A DNA stretch of 20,716 bases, taken from an uncultured Oscillospiraceae bacterium (GTDB lineage Bacteria; Bacillota; Clostridia; Oscillospirales; Oscillospiraceae). A program made the position numbers and the translations under genes. Location: positions 1 through 20,716 of the forward strand of contig CAKTIH010000023.1 in the NCBI GenBank assembly GCA_934565615.1, read 5' to 3'. Below the pieces are notes generated by a model. It worked only from the letters and a program-made list of their open reading frames with translations. It was not told the origin of the DNA and made no database searches. Shown here piece after piece: positions 1 through 5,384 of this stretch; the first letter of the stretch is position 1; every line of letters starts with the position of its first letter.

Positions 1-117
1 AGCGAACATCACGGAACATTAACTGGCATCGAGAAATACAGTCAAGAGGAATTTGACGAGCATACACAGGCCGGAATGTCTGGAAATCAGCCCATAGGTA
101 ATGCAAGCCATAACTAA
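1..117 (+). CDS. C-terminal end of an unidentified ICE protein (partial)
   Basis: Frame 1 is open from the window edge to TAA at 115-117 and gives 38 residues, ending GNQPIGNASHN. The segment is polar and acidic (for example SQEEFDEH) with no membrane span. It is followed by a long non-coding stretch with terminators, as expected for the last gene of an ICE transcript. I do not recognise the family; it could be one of the accessory proteins that precede the regulatory module in Tn1549-like elements. Only the 3' end is visible, so no function is offered. Confidence 0.55.
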   Translation, partial: SEHHGTLTGIEKYSQEEFDEHTQAGMSGNQPIGNASHN

Positions 118-193
118 ACAAACCATCTATCTGCCGGACGACGGCAAAAGAAAAAAAGCCGTCGTACAGCAGACACATTTTCACGCGCTTATG

Positions 194-230
194 AAGCGGC
201 GGCTTTGAGAAATTCAGAGCCGCCGTTTCT
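194..230 (+). terminator. Hairpin terminator after the partial ICE gene
   Basis: CGGCGGCT (197-204) pairs with AGCCGCCG (218-225); A/T and G/T pairs extend the stem to 194-228. The run TTTCTTTG follows. It lies 77 bases after the stop codon of the partial gene, so it probably ends that transcript. Confidence 0.6.
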
Positions 231-262
231 TTGCTCTTGCACAAACTAATGACGACTTGCAG

Positions 263-311
263 GGACACGGTAGCCGATAGGAGGTTAATTTGCCGTGTCC
301 TTTTCTCTTTT
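263..311 (+). terminator. Hairpin terminator with a ribosome-site motif in its loop
   Basis: GGACACGG (263-270) pairs with CCGTGTCC (293-300), followed by TTTTCTCTTTT. The 22-base loop contains AGGAGG. The stem and T-tract are seen directly. An attenuator role is an inference. Confidence 0.65.
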
Positions 312-424
312 CCGCAGTGTCCATGATCTGCACCAGTCAAAAAAAGCATAGCCCCTCCGTCGGAGCCGTCCGGTCTCGAATATGAACTATACCATGTAGG
401 CAATCATCTTTATAAAACATTTCT

Positions 425-463
425 GCGCCCAGCAGGTCCGTTGCGACTTGCCGGGCGTTTTTT
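425..463 (+). terminator. Hairpin with T-tract in the ICE leader
   Basis: CGCCC (426-430) pairs with GGGCG (453-457), with the inner pairs GCA/TGC and GTC/GAC, followed by TTTTTT. It is a third terminator-like hairpin between the partial gene and the Orf7-type gene. Confidence 0.6.
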
Positions 464-613
464 GCCGCTTTTTACAGCACAGCCAAACCCGAAAAAACTT
501 TTTCAAAACATTTCGAAAAGGAGACGTTTAGCGGGTAGCAAAGGGCCTGCCTGGTGTCATGTTGGCGGAAAGGGACAGAACCACAACATCCCCCACAGAA
601 AGGGGGTGAGAAG

Positions 614-1045
614 ATGGAAGCTATCCCCCGCGACTATGGCGAACAGTGCCGGTTTGATGCTTTCTGCAAAACCGTACTGCGAAATGAGGCCCGAAACTAC
701 CACCGGGATATGAAACGCCAGCGCGACCGTGAAACGTCGTTCAGCGTTCTCCCGCAGGCAGAATTGGACAAGCTCTACACCGTAGATCATTACCCCAGCG
801 ACGATTTTGTGTTTTCGTCGCACGGCTATGATTTACATATCGACAACGAGCTTGTGGCCGCCGCATTTGCCGAACTGCCCCAGCAGGCGCAGAGCATTTT
901 GATTTTGCACTGTGTTCTGGAAATGGCAGACGGCGAGATCGGCGCACTCATGGGAATGTCCAGAAGTGCCGTCCAGCGGCACAGGACAAAAACGCTGAAA
1001 GAGCTGCGAACAAAATTGATGGCGTTGATGCCGGAGGGAGGTTAG
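614..1045 (+). CDS. Sigma-70 region 4-like ICE regulator (Tn916 Orf7 type)
   Basis: The product is 143 residues, close to the Orf7 protein of Tn916. Orf7 is a sigma-factor-like regulator that promotes transcription of the transfer and excision genes. The C-terminal third holds the sigma region 4 signature: an ELPQQAQSILILHCVLEMADGE segment followed by the HTH GALMGMSRSAVQRHRTKTLKEL, which would contact DNA. The N-terminal half resembles Orf7 too (cysteine-containing helix, NEARNYHRD). I chose ATG 614 because AAAGGGGGTGAGAAG lies just upstream; an upstream in-frame ATG at 554 has no ribosome site and would add 20 residues with no family match. The stop is 6 bases before the next gene, so the two are co-transcribed. 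The family call is firm; the role in this element is by analogy. Confidence 0.85.
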   Translation: MEAIPRDYGEQCRFDAFCKTVLRNEARNYHRDMKRQRDRETSFSVLPQAELDKLYTVDHYPSDDFVFSSHGYDLHIDNELVAAAFAELPQQAQSILILHCVLEMADGEIGALMGMSRSAVQRHRTKTLKELRTKLMALMPEGG

Positions 1046-1051
1046 ACGCGG

Positions 1052-1288
1052 ATGAAAAATCCCAACTACAAAGGCATTGAGCTTTTGCCCCTTTCGGTGA
1101 TCGAGGCCGCCCGCGCCGGTGATGCCGAGGCCGTGGAACGAGTATTGCGGTACTACGAGGGCTACATCAACAAGTTATGTACCCGGACGCTTTACGACGA
1201 ATACGGCCAGCCTCATGTGTGCGTAGACGAGTACATGAAGCGCCGTCTGGAAATCAAGCTCATTTCTTCCATCGTCACGATACCGTGA
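1052..1288 (+). CDS. Small HTH-domain ICE protein (Tn916 Orf8 type)
   Basis: The product is 78 residues, the usual size of Tn916 Orf8-like proteins (helix-turn-helix domain 16). Typical features are the start around LPLSVIEAARAGDAEAVE, the central YYEGYINKLCTRTLYDEYGQ, the VDEYMKRRLEIKLISS segment and the short hydrophobic end. GGAGGGAGG lies about 10 bases before the ATG, overlapping the end of the Orf7-type gene. In Tn916 this gene sits beside the sigma-like regulator and is thought to take part in control of the element. The stop codon lies inside a perfect 7-base-pair hairpin (1273-1290). The gene looks intact. Confidence 0.8.
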   Translation: MKNPNYKGIELLPLSVIEAARAGDAEAVERVLRYYEGYINKLCTRTLYDEYGQPHVCVDEYMKRRLEIKLISSIVTIP

Positions 1289-1290
1289 CG
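1273..1290 (+). promoter_or_regulatory. Perfect hairpin spanning the Orf8-type stop codon
   Basis: CGTCACG (1273-1279), loop ATAC, CGTGACG (1284-1290). The TGA stop (1286-1288) lies in the right arm. No T-tract follows, so it is not an ordinary terminator. It may be the 5' edge of the structured RNA that follows or an mRNA processing/stability structure. Confidence 0.45.
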
Positions 1291-1300
1291 AACCGGCCCC

Positions 1301-1660
1301 CGGAGGCTGAAACAGCTTAACCCTTTCCCTGTTTCTTCCCTCTGCTGCGGGTCGCTGGCAGTACCTTGAAAAAGAAAGCCCGATGGGAGGCCACCGGCGC
1401 AGTATAGGGCAACGGACACATTCTGTATGTTTCGCGTCGGTGGATGCGCCATGACCTCATATCCTATGAGTGAGCGAGAACCATCTACACCGAGAGTTGG
1501 CAGCTCACAAGCAGCGGCGCATACGCTAACGATACTCCCGCGTTGAACGCCCACACAGCATTGCGCGGCGCACCCACAAGCATGGGCCGAGGTGAAACTC
1601 CTGTGGAGCTGATGCCATCAGCCGTCCGTTTCTTGCCCATTTATTCATCTTTCATGGTGG
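1301..1660 (+). ncRNA. Candidate structured RNA upstream of xis
   Basis: This stretch has no credible protein on either strand but is dense in helices. AGGCTG-AAA-CAGCTT (1304-1318) competes with GAAACAG (1309-1315) paired to CTGTTTC (1329-1335). CCACCG (1391-1396) pairs with CGGTGG (1438-1443). TGCGCC (1445-1450) pairs with GGCGCA (1516-1521) and encloses CTCATA-TCC-TATGAG (1456-1470) and TGAGC (1471-1475)/GCTCA (1503-1507). GCGT-TGA-ACGC is at 1540-1550. ATGGGC (1582-1587) pairs with GCCCAT (1635-1640) and encloses CTCC-TGT-GGAG (1598-1608) and CTGAT-GCC-ATCAG (1609-1621). Nested multibranch structure with repeated three-base loops is hard to explain by chance. It could be a trans-acting RNA or the long leader of xis. 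I do not recognise a named RNA family. Ends are approximate and the strand is inferred from the neighbouring genes. Confidence 0.5.
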
Positions 1661-1707
1661 CATGGAATGATAGTTTATGCTGCCGCTTGAAGAAAGGGAG
1701 GTGAATC

Positions 1708-1914
1708 ATGGCAGGCGAAATTGAAGTTCAGGTAAAAGATAAATTTTGCCTTACCATTGATGAAGCATCGGAATATTTCAATATTGGTGAGAAGAAAATG
1801 CGAAAGCTGGTAGCCGAGAATATGGATTCTGGCTTTGTAATTCAGAATGGAGTAAAGGTTTTGATTAAGCGGAAACGCTTTGAAGCCTTTCTGGATGATT
1901 TGTCGGCCATCTGA
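1708..1914 (+). CDS. xis: Excisionase (Tn916 Xis family)
   Basis: The product is 68 residues; Tn916 Xis has 67. Shared features in order are the acidic/hydrophobic start, LTIDEASEYFNIGEKKMRKL (the winged-helix DNA-binding segment, residues about 15-34), and the basic IKRKRFEAFLDDLSAI end, very close to the IKRKQFE tail of Tn916 Xis. Xis is the small DNA-bending protein that binds beside the element ends and directs Int toward excision. A strong ribosome site (AAAGGGAGGTGA) precedes the ATG. The gene follows the structured region and lies 164 bases before int, with a terminator-like hairpin in between, so excisionase and integrase levels may be set separately. Confidence 0.9.
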   Translation: MAGEIEVQVKDKFCLTIDEASEYFNIGEKKMRKLVAENMDSGFVIQNGVKVLIKRKRFEAFLDDLSAI

Positions 1915-2010
1915 TCTTTCGCTGATGATAAAAGCATTTGCTATACGCGCTTGAAGATCATATATTCTGCCTTTTGGCTCCGAGTTTTGCTTCATTTAGC
2001 AATAGAAAAA

Positions 2011-2058
2011 GGGCCTCCGCTATGATATACTGTTAGTATATCGCGCGGAGGCTCTTTT
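2011..2058 (+). terminator. Long hairpin with T-tract between xis and int
   Basis: GCCTCCGC (2013-2020) pairs with GCGGAGGC (2045-2052); GG/TC extends the base outward. Inside, GATATACT (2024-2031) pairs with AGTATATC (2035-2042) around a GTT loop. TTTTC follows. It has the form of an intrinsic terminator placed 10 bases before the int ribosome site, so it may act as an attenuator of int transcription. The symmetry could also serve as a protein-binding site. Confidence 0.7.
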
Positions 2059-2078
2059 CACAGAAAGGAGCATGAACG

Positions 2079-3278
2079 GTGAGCGAGAAAAGACGAGATA
2101 ACAGAACTCGTATTCTTCGCAACGGAGAGAGCCAACGCAAAGATGGACGATATGCGTTCAAATATATCGACGCAACAGGAAAGCCCCAGTTTGTTTATAG
2201 CTGGAAATTGGAGAAAACGGATAAGCTGCCAACGGGCAAGCGGGACGATCTTTCTCTGCGGGAGAAAGAAAAACTGATTCAGAAAGATATTGACGATCAG
2301 ATTGTACCTCGCGGTGGTGAAATGACTGTGGAGGAACTGGTAAGAAAATATCTCATGCAGAAAACAGGCGTCCGGCATAATACCGAGGCCAATTACAACT
2401 TTGTCCTCAATATCATTAAGAAAGAGGAATTCGGCAAGCGCCGGATTGACAAAGTGAAGCAGTCTGACGCGAAATGCTGGCTGATAAAGTTGCAGCAGGA
2501 TGGCAGGGGTTACAGCTCCATCCATTCTATCAGGGGTGTTGTCCGACCTGCCTTTCAGATGGCCGTTGATGATGATTTGATACGCAAGAATCCATTTGAA
2601 TTTCAGCTTGCCACCGTCGTAGTCAACGACAGCGTGACAAGGGAAGCGATTACCAGAAAGCAAGAAAGAGCGTTTCTTGAATTTGTGGCGAGTGACAAGC
2701 ATTTTTGCAAATACTATGATGGTATCTATATTCTGTTTAAGACCGGGCTTCGGATTTCCGAGTTTGTGGGTTTGACGCTGGCGGATGTGGATATGAAAAA
2801 TCGAAAGATTAACATTAACCATCAGTTGCAGCGGAAGCGGAATATGGAGTATATCATCGAGGACACCAAGACAAGCAGCGGTACACGGGTTATCCCTATG
2901 ACGGATGATGTGTATGAGTGCTTCAAGCGCATCATTGCCAACAGGAAAAAACCAAAAGTGGAACCGATGATTTGCGGCAAAAGCGGTTTTCTCTATCTGG
3001 ATAAAAACGATATGCCGATGGTGGCCCTGCATTGGGAAAAGTATTTCCAGCATATTTGCGAGAAGTACAACAGCATCTATAAAGTGCAGATGCCGAAGAT
3101 CACGCCGCACGTTTGCAGACATACGTTCTGCTCGAACATGGCAAAAAGCGGAATGAACCCCAAGACGCTTCAATACATCATGGGTCATTCTGACATTGGA
3201 GTGACGCTCAATACTTATACGCACATCGGATTTGAGGATGCGCAGGAGGAATTGCAGCGAGTAGCCAATGCTGAGTAG
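2079..3278 (+). CDS. int: Tyrosine recombinase integrase of the ICE (Tn916 Int family)
   Basis: The product is 399 residues (Tn916 Int has 405). Residues about 1-75 are the arm-type DNA-binding domain, with the typical NGESQRKDGRYAFKYID start and the FVYSWKL strand. Residues about 80-180 form the core-binding domain. The catalytic domain shows R225 (LRISEF), K264, H344 and R347 (HVCRHTF), H370 (MGHSDI) and the nucleophile Y380 (NTYTHI). All key residues are present, so it should cut and rejoin the element ends through a 3'-phosphotyrosine. The start is GTG 2079, eight bases after AAAGGAG (2064-2070); ATG 2072 is in another frame and stops after nine codons. The stop codon lies within an inverted repeat that resembles the arm-site repeats downstream. 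Confidence 0.95.
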   Translation: MSEKRRDNRTRILRNGESQRKDGRYAFKYIDATGKPQFVYSWKLEKTDKLPTGKRDDLSLREKEKLIQKDIDDQIVPRGGEMTVEELVRKYLMQKTGVRHNTEANYNFVLNIIKKEEFGKRRIDKVKQSDAKCWLIKLQQDGRGYSSIHSIRGVVRPAFQMAVDDDLIRKNPFEFQLATVVVNDSVTREAITRKQERAFLEFVASDKHFCKYYDGIYILFKTGLRISEFVGLTLADVDMKNRKININHQLQRKRNMEYIIEDTKTSSGTRVIPMTDDVYECFKRIIANRKKPKVEPMICGKSGFLYLDKNDMPMVALHWEKYFQHICEKYNSIYKVQMPKITPHVCRHTFCSNMAKSGMNPKTLQYIMGHSDIGVTLNTYTHIGFEDAQEELQRVANAE

Positions 3279-3487
3279 TTACTACTTTTCGCGGTAGAGG
3301 GATTTCAGCGGGTATGCGATACGGAAAAAATGAAAACGGCAGAAAATTCCCGGTACAATCCGTACTCTTGTTGCAGGGCAAGGATTTGCGGCAAAGCTCT
3401 GCCATAGAATTTCGCCATATATCGCAGAAAAGGGCCAGTAGTAAAACACGATTTTAGGCCCAATTTACTACTCGTTGTACTACTTTT
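3274..3487. repeat. Repeated TTACTACT motifs, probable Int/Xis arm sites
   Basis: The motif TTACTACT or its close relatives occurs at 3279-3286, 3437-3444 (reverse, AGTAGTAA), 3465-3472 and 3477-3484 (GTACTACT); two copies continue as ACTTTT. At 3274-3286 AGTAGT-T-ACTACT is an inverted repeat overlapping the int stop. GGGCC (3432-3436) and GGCCC (3457-3461), with TAAAA/TTTTA inside, flank the second copy. Repeats of this kind between int and the element end are where the N-terminal domain of Tn916-type Int binds. The stretch 3279-3601 has no gene of its own. Confidence 0.6.
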
Positions 3488-3550
3488 GCTGGCAAAGATG
3501 TGCGAATTTATGCTACGATATGCCAAGTGAACGAGCATCGGGCCATTTGA

Positions 3551-3576
3551 GAAAATGCCTGAAAATCAAGGAAAAT
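3551..3576. other. Three GAAAAT tracts phased at 10 bases at the ICE border
   Basis: GAAAAT begins at 3551, 3561 and 3571, exactly one helical turn apart, and an AAATT follows at 3581. Phased A-tracts bend DNA. The site lies between the last arm-like repeat and the ribosome site of the phosphatase gene, so it may be the ICE end/target region or an UP-like promoter element. Confidence 0.45.
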
Positions 3577-3601
3577 CAGTAAATTCAAGAGGTTTAGATA
3601 G

Positions 3602-4306
3602 ATGATAAAAATACTTTTCGTGTGCCACGGCAATATCTGCCGCAGCCCGATGGCTGAGTTTGTGCTGCGCGATATGTGCGCCCGCGCAGGGCTTGCTGCG
3701 CAGTTCGATATCGCCTCCGCCGCGACGAGCAGCGAGGAGCTCGGCAACCCCGTCTATCCCCCCGCACGGCGAAAGCTCGCCGAACACGGCATCAGCTGCG
3801 ATGGCAAGACCGCGCGGCGCATAAGACCGGAGGATTACGATAATTACGATCTCCTCATCGGCATGGACGATGCGAACATGCGCAATATGGCGCGCGCCTT
3901 CGGCGGCGACCCTGAGGGCAAGCTGCACTTGCTGCTCGAATACGCCGGTCGGCCCGGAGACGCTGTCGCCGACCCGTGGTACACGCGCGATTTTGAAGCG
4001 ACATGGCGGGACGTCAACGCCGGCTGCTTCGGCCTGCTCAACGCCCTGCACCCGCAGGTGACGCTCGACCTCTCCGCCTGCCGTGAGCGCCGCGAGCTGT
4101 ATTCCGTCCTGCGCCGCAGTATGCTCTGGCAGGATTGGTACGGCGAAAACCTCGATGCGCTGCATGATATTCTGACCGCGCAGCCCTATCTCGGCCGCAG
4201 CTTCATTATCATCCTGCCCGAAACCGACTCCCCGTGCCGTGCTTATGCCGAGCTCATAGCAAACGAATTTACCGAAGCAGGACTTTCGGTGGAAGTCAAA
4301 AACTAA
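3602..4306 (+). CDS. Low-molecular-weight tyrosine phosphatase fused to a barstar-like domain
   Basis: The product is 234 residues; a lone LMW phosphatase has about 150. Residues 1-150 carry the phosphatase P-loop VCHGNICRSPMAEF (C8 nucleophile, R14, S15) and the acid loop DPWYTRDF (D124). Residues about 152-234 look like barstar, the inhibitor of barnase-type ribonucleases: WYGENLDALHDIL (179-191) matches the YYGENLDALWDAL core of barstar, including the aspartates that contact the nuclease (here D185 and D189). The rest follows the barstar order: a VTLDLS strand, helix, core motif, an FIIILPE strand, a helix and an LSVEV strand. The reading frame is continuous with no sign of error. AAGAGG (3587-3592) precedes the ATG. 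No nuclease toxin is nearby, so the partner is unknown; barstar folds also occur without a toxin. The ICE sits directly upstream. Confidence 0.85.
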   Translation: MIKILFVCHGNICRSPMAEFVLRDMCARAGLAAQFDIASAATSSEELGNPVYPPARRKLAEHGISCDGKTARRIRPEDYDNYDLLIGMDDANMRNMARAFGGDPEGKLHLLLEYAGRPGDAVADPWYTRDFEATWRDVNAGCFGLLNALHPQVTLDLSACRERRELYSVLRRSMLWQDWYGENLDALHDILTAQPYLGRSFIIILPETDSPCRAYAELIANEFTEAGLSVEVKN

Positions 4307-4317
4307 TTGGGTCCTAC

Positions 4318-4351
4318 ATGAAAAAGAGACGCTGCCGCGTCTCTTTTTCAT
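4318..4351. terminator. Bidirectional terminator between convergent genes
   Basis: A perfect 14-base-pair stem: 4318-4331 (ATGAAAAAGAGACG), loop CTGCCG, 4338-4351 (CGTCTCTTTTTCAT). Both strands end in a T-run. It serves the phosphatase gene on plus and the DivIVA-like gene on minus. Confidence 0.85.
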
Positions 4352-4360
4352 ATATTTATT

Positions 4361-4960
4361 TCACTGTTTCTTATCGAGAATTTCCATAAGCTCCTTGGCG
4401 ATAGCGTTGACCCGCTCCCGAAGCTCCGGCATATCCGCTGTGTTCTCCTGTGGCTCCGTGATGGGCTGCTCAGCCTCGACCTCGGCGGTATGCTCCTCCG
4501 GCATCAGCCCGCAGAGGAAATCCTGCCACTCGTTGTTGAGCATCTCGATTGCCTCGATGTGCTGCTTCTTGAGCTTGTTAAGGCAGTTCTCAACGCACTT
4601 CGCGGCATACTCCTGCTGATCGGGCAGGGACTGCGCAAGCTCTCGGCGCTTATGCTCCGCCTCGCGCACTATCGCGTCGGCCTTCTCCTGCGCCTGGCGT
4701 ATCGTCTCCTCCGCCTGCGCGCGTGCCTGATCTTCGATCTTCTTCGCGAGGGCCCGCGCCGAAAGCAGCGTATCCCCTATCTCGGACTTCTGCCCGTTGA
4801 GCGCCTCAAGCTGCGTGCGCAGCAGCTCGTTTTCCTGCCCCATAGTCTCCGCCTGCTGCTGGATATTGCCGAGCAGGGCGTTGACCTTATTCGCGTTATA
4901 ATATTTCTTTTTGACCACGTCGATATTGACGGAGTCGAAAAACTCTTTATCCAGAGCCAT
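4361..4960 (-). CDS. DivIVA-like coiled-coil protein
   Basis: The product is 199 residues from the ATG at 4960. It opens with MALDKEFFDSVNIDVVKKKYYNANKVNALL, resembling the N-terminal membrane/curvature-sensing part of DivIVA-type proteins. A long Gln/Glu/Ala-rich coiled coil follows (roughly residues 30-125), then a less ordered acidic segment (HTAEVEAEQPITEPQE) and a short C-terminal helix. It lacks a signal peptide or transmembrane segment. Such proteins mark cell poles and septa or link division to the envelope; the exact role here is not known. I chose 4960 rather than an in-frame start 27 bases upstream because GGGAGG lies 7-8 bases before it and the protein family begins there. It has its own promoter (5028-5056) and shares a terminator with the phosphatase gene. 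Confidence 0.7.
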   Translation of the reverse strand: MALDKEFFDSVNIDVVKKKYYNANKVNALLGNIQQQAETMGQENELLRTQLEALNGQKSEIGDTLLSARALAKKIEDQARAQAEETIRQAQEKADAIVREAEHKRRELAQSLPDQQEYAAKCVENCLNKLKKQHIEAIEMLNNEWQDFLCGLMPEEHTAEVEAEQPITEPQENTADMPELRERVNAIAKELMEILDKKQ

Positions 4961-4992
4961 AGTCCTGACCTCCCGCCGGGGTATCACGGCTC

Positions 4993-5009
4993 ATCCGCAA
5001 AGTGCGGAT
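4993..5009 (-). promoter_or_regulatory. Leader hairpin of the DivIVA-like gene
   Basis: ATCCGCA (4993-4999) and TGCGGAT (5003-5009) pair around a three-base loop, between the predicted transcription start (about 5021) and the ribosome site. It could stabilise the mRNA or bind a regulator; no T-run follows. Confidence 0.4.
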
Positions 5010-5027
5010 ATCCCCGCCGTTCGGCTT

Positions 5028-5056
5028 ATTATAACAGATTATCCGCCGCTTATCAA
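5028..5056 (-). promoter_or_regulatory. SigA-type promoter of the DivIVA-like gene
   Basis: On the minus strand TTGATA (5056-5051) is followed after 17 bases by TATAAT (5033-5028). This is near consensus and gives a leader of about 60 bases. Confidence 0.75.
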
Positions 5057-5079
5057 CCGATTAAATTTTGACTGCGCGC

Positions 5080-5108
5080 TTGCCATTCGCCGCATGGTGT
5101 GTTATTCT
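5080..5108 (+). promoter_or_regulatory. Promoter of the small toxin mRNA
   Basis: TTGCCA (5080-5085) is followed after 17 bases by TATTCT (5103-5108). The predicted transcript begins near 5115, at a GGTGC-ATT-GCACC hairpin (5115-5127) that would protect its 5' end. It gives a leader of about 100 bases before the toxin start, as usual for type I toxins. Confidence 0.55.
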
Positions 5109-5129
5109 GTCGATGGTGCATTGCACCAA

Positions 5130-5214
5130 GGCGCTGCCATTAACGGTAGGCGGTCAGCCCCCATATACATAAGGGGGCAGCTTCTTGTCCCCTGAAGCGA
5201 AAGGCGGACTGCCC
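5130..5214 (+). promoter_or_regulatory. Inhibitory leader of the toxin mRNA
   Basis: Three short segments of the leader pair in order with the 3' end of the same mRNA: 5130-5136 with 5365-5371, 5143-5147 with 5360-5364, and 5152-5161 with 5346-5355 (7, 5 and 10 base pairs). GGGCAG (5175-5180) also pairs with CTGCCC (5209-5214), closing a hairpin that ends at the base before the AUG and holds the ribosome site AAGGCGG. Both fit a full-length mRNA that is untranslatable until processed, as known for type I toxins. Pairings are read from the sequence; the function is inferred. Confidence 0.6.
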
Positions 5215-5298
5215 ATGAGCACTATCGAAGTTTTAGAGCATTGTATGGTCATCATCGGCATTTGTAACCTGTTTATCCAGGCATATAAAAAGAAGTGA
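5215..5298 (+). CDS. Small hydrophobic type I toxin-like peptide (holin-like toxin type)
   Basis: The peptide has 27 residues: MSTIEVLEH, then a hydrophobic stretch CMVIIGICNLFIQAY, then KKK. A short MST start, one membrane span and a lysine tail are typical of the small holin-like toxins of Firmicutes, which insert in the membrane when their antisense RNA is lost. The ribosome site AAGGCGG is 7 bases upstream. Support comes mainly from the surroundings: a long leader with inhibitory pairing, an opposing consensus promoter 3' of the gene, and two terminators in opposite directions that define overlapping RNAs. The peptide is at the short end for this group. Toxicity is not shown by the sequence. 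Confidence 0.65.
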   Translation: MSTIEVLEHCMVIIGICNLFIQAYKKK

Positions 5299-5378
5299 TC
5301 GCCGCACCCTCACAACGTTCGGCGATCACTTCAATGACCAAATGAGGGGCTGACCGTCAACCGTCAGCGCCTTTTTGT
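5286..5378 (-). ncRNA. Antisense RNA antitoxin overlapping the toxin 3' end
   Basis: A consensus promoter (5385-5414) fires leftward. The RNA would start near 5378 and end at a 12-base-pair terminator, AAGTGATCGCCG (5293-5304)/CGGCGATCACTT (5320-5331), which on this strand is followed by CTTTTTATA. The RNA of about 93 bases is complementary to the last codons and 3' end of the toxin mRNA. Convergent 3' overlap is the arrangement of the txpA/RatA and bsrG/SR4 systems of Bacillus subtilis. Ends are predicted from promoter and terminator only. Confidence 0.65.
5346..5376 (+). terminator. Terminator of the toxin mRNA
   Basis: GGGGCTGAC (5346-5354) pairs with GTCAGCGCC (5363-5371) with one mismatch, followed by TTTTT. 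The same bases can pair instead with the 5' leader (5130-5161), so the end of the mRNA is a switch between two folds. Confidence 0.7.
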
Positions 5379-5384
5379 GTCTAT

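Larger units (their letters stand above)
118..613 (+). other. Non-coding ICE segment with three hairpins
   Basis: No convincing gene is visible in these 496 bases. The segment holds three terminator-like hairpins (listed separately at 194-230, 263-311 and 425-463), then an AT-rich leader before the Orf7-type gene. A purine-rich AAAAGGAG near 515 is not followed by a usable start codon. The loop of the second hairpin carries an AGGAGG ribosome-site motif, also without a start codon close by. The layout suggests transcription control ahead of the regulatory genes, which is an inference. Confidence 0.5.
1..3580 (+). mobile_element. Distal end of a Tn916/Tn1549-like ICE (partial, right boundary approximate)
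   Basis: The order Orf7-type sigma-like regulator, Orf8-type HTH protein, excisionase and tyrosine integrase, all on one strand with int last, is the regulation/recombination end of Tn916-family conjugative elements. Codon use here is more AT-rich and even than in the GC-rich genes that follow from 3602, which fits acquired DNA. The left part of the element lies outside the window. The right end must fall after the last Int arm-like repeat (3487) and before the Shine-Dalgarno of the phosphatase gene (3587). The exact end cannot be fixed without the other junction. Family assignment is well supported; the boundary is inferred. Confidence 0.85.

Noticed and set aside
554..613. ATG 554 as start of the Orf7-type regulator
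   Set aside because: No Shine-Dalgarno sequence is upstream, and the extra 20 residues do not resemble the family; 614 has a strong one.
1213..1554. Reverse-strand open frame of 113 codons across the candidate structured RNA
   Set aside because: No ribosome site, no recognisable protein, and it crosses the end of the Orf8-type gene; the helices of the plus strand explain the sequence better.
2072..2101. ATG 2072 as the int start
   Set aside because: It is out of frame with int and stops after nine codons; GTG 2079 fits the family start and the AAAGGAG spacing.
3845..4306. A separate barstar gene following the phosphatase
   Set aside because: No stop codon, ribosome site or start lies between the two parts; one continuous frame of 234 codons covers both.
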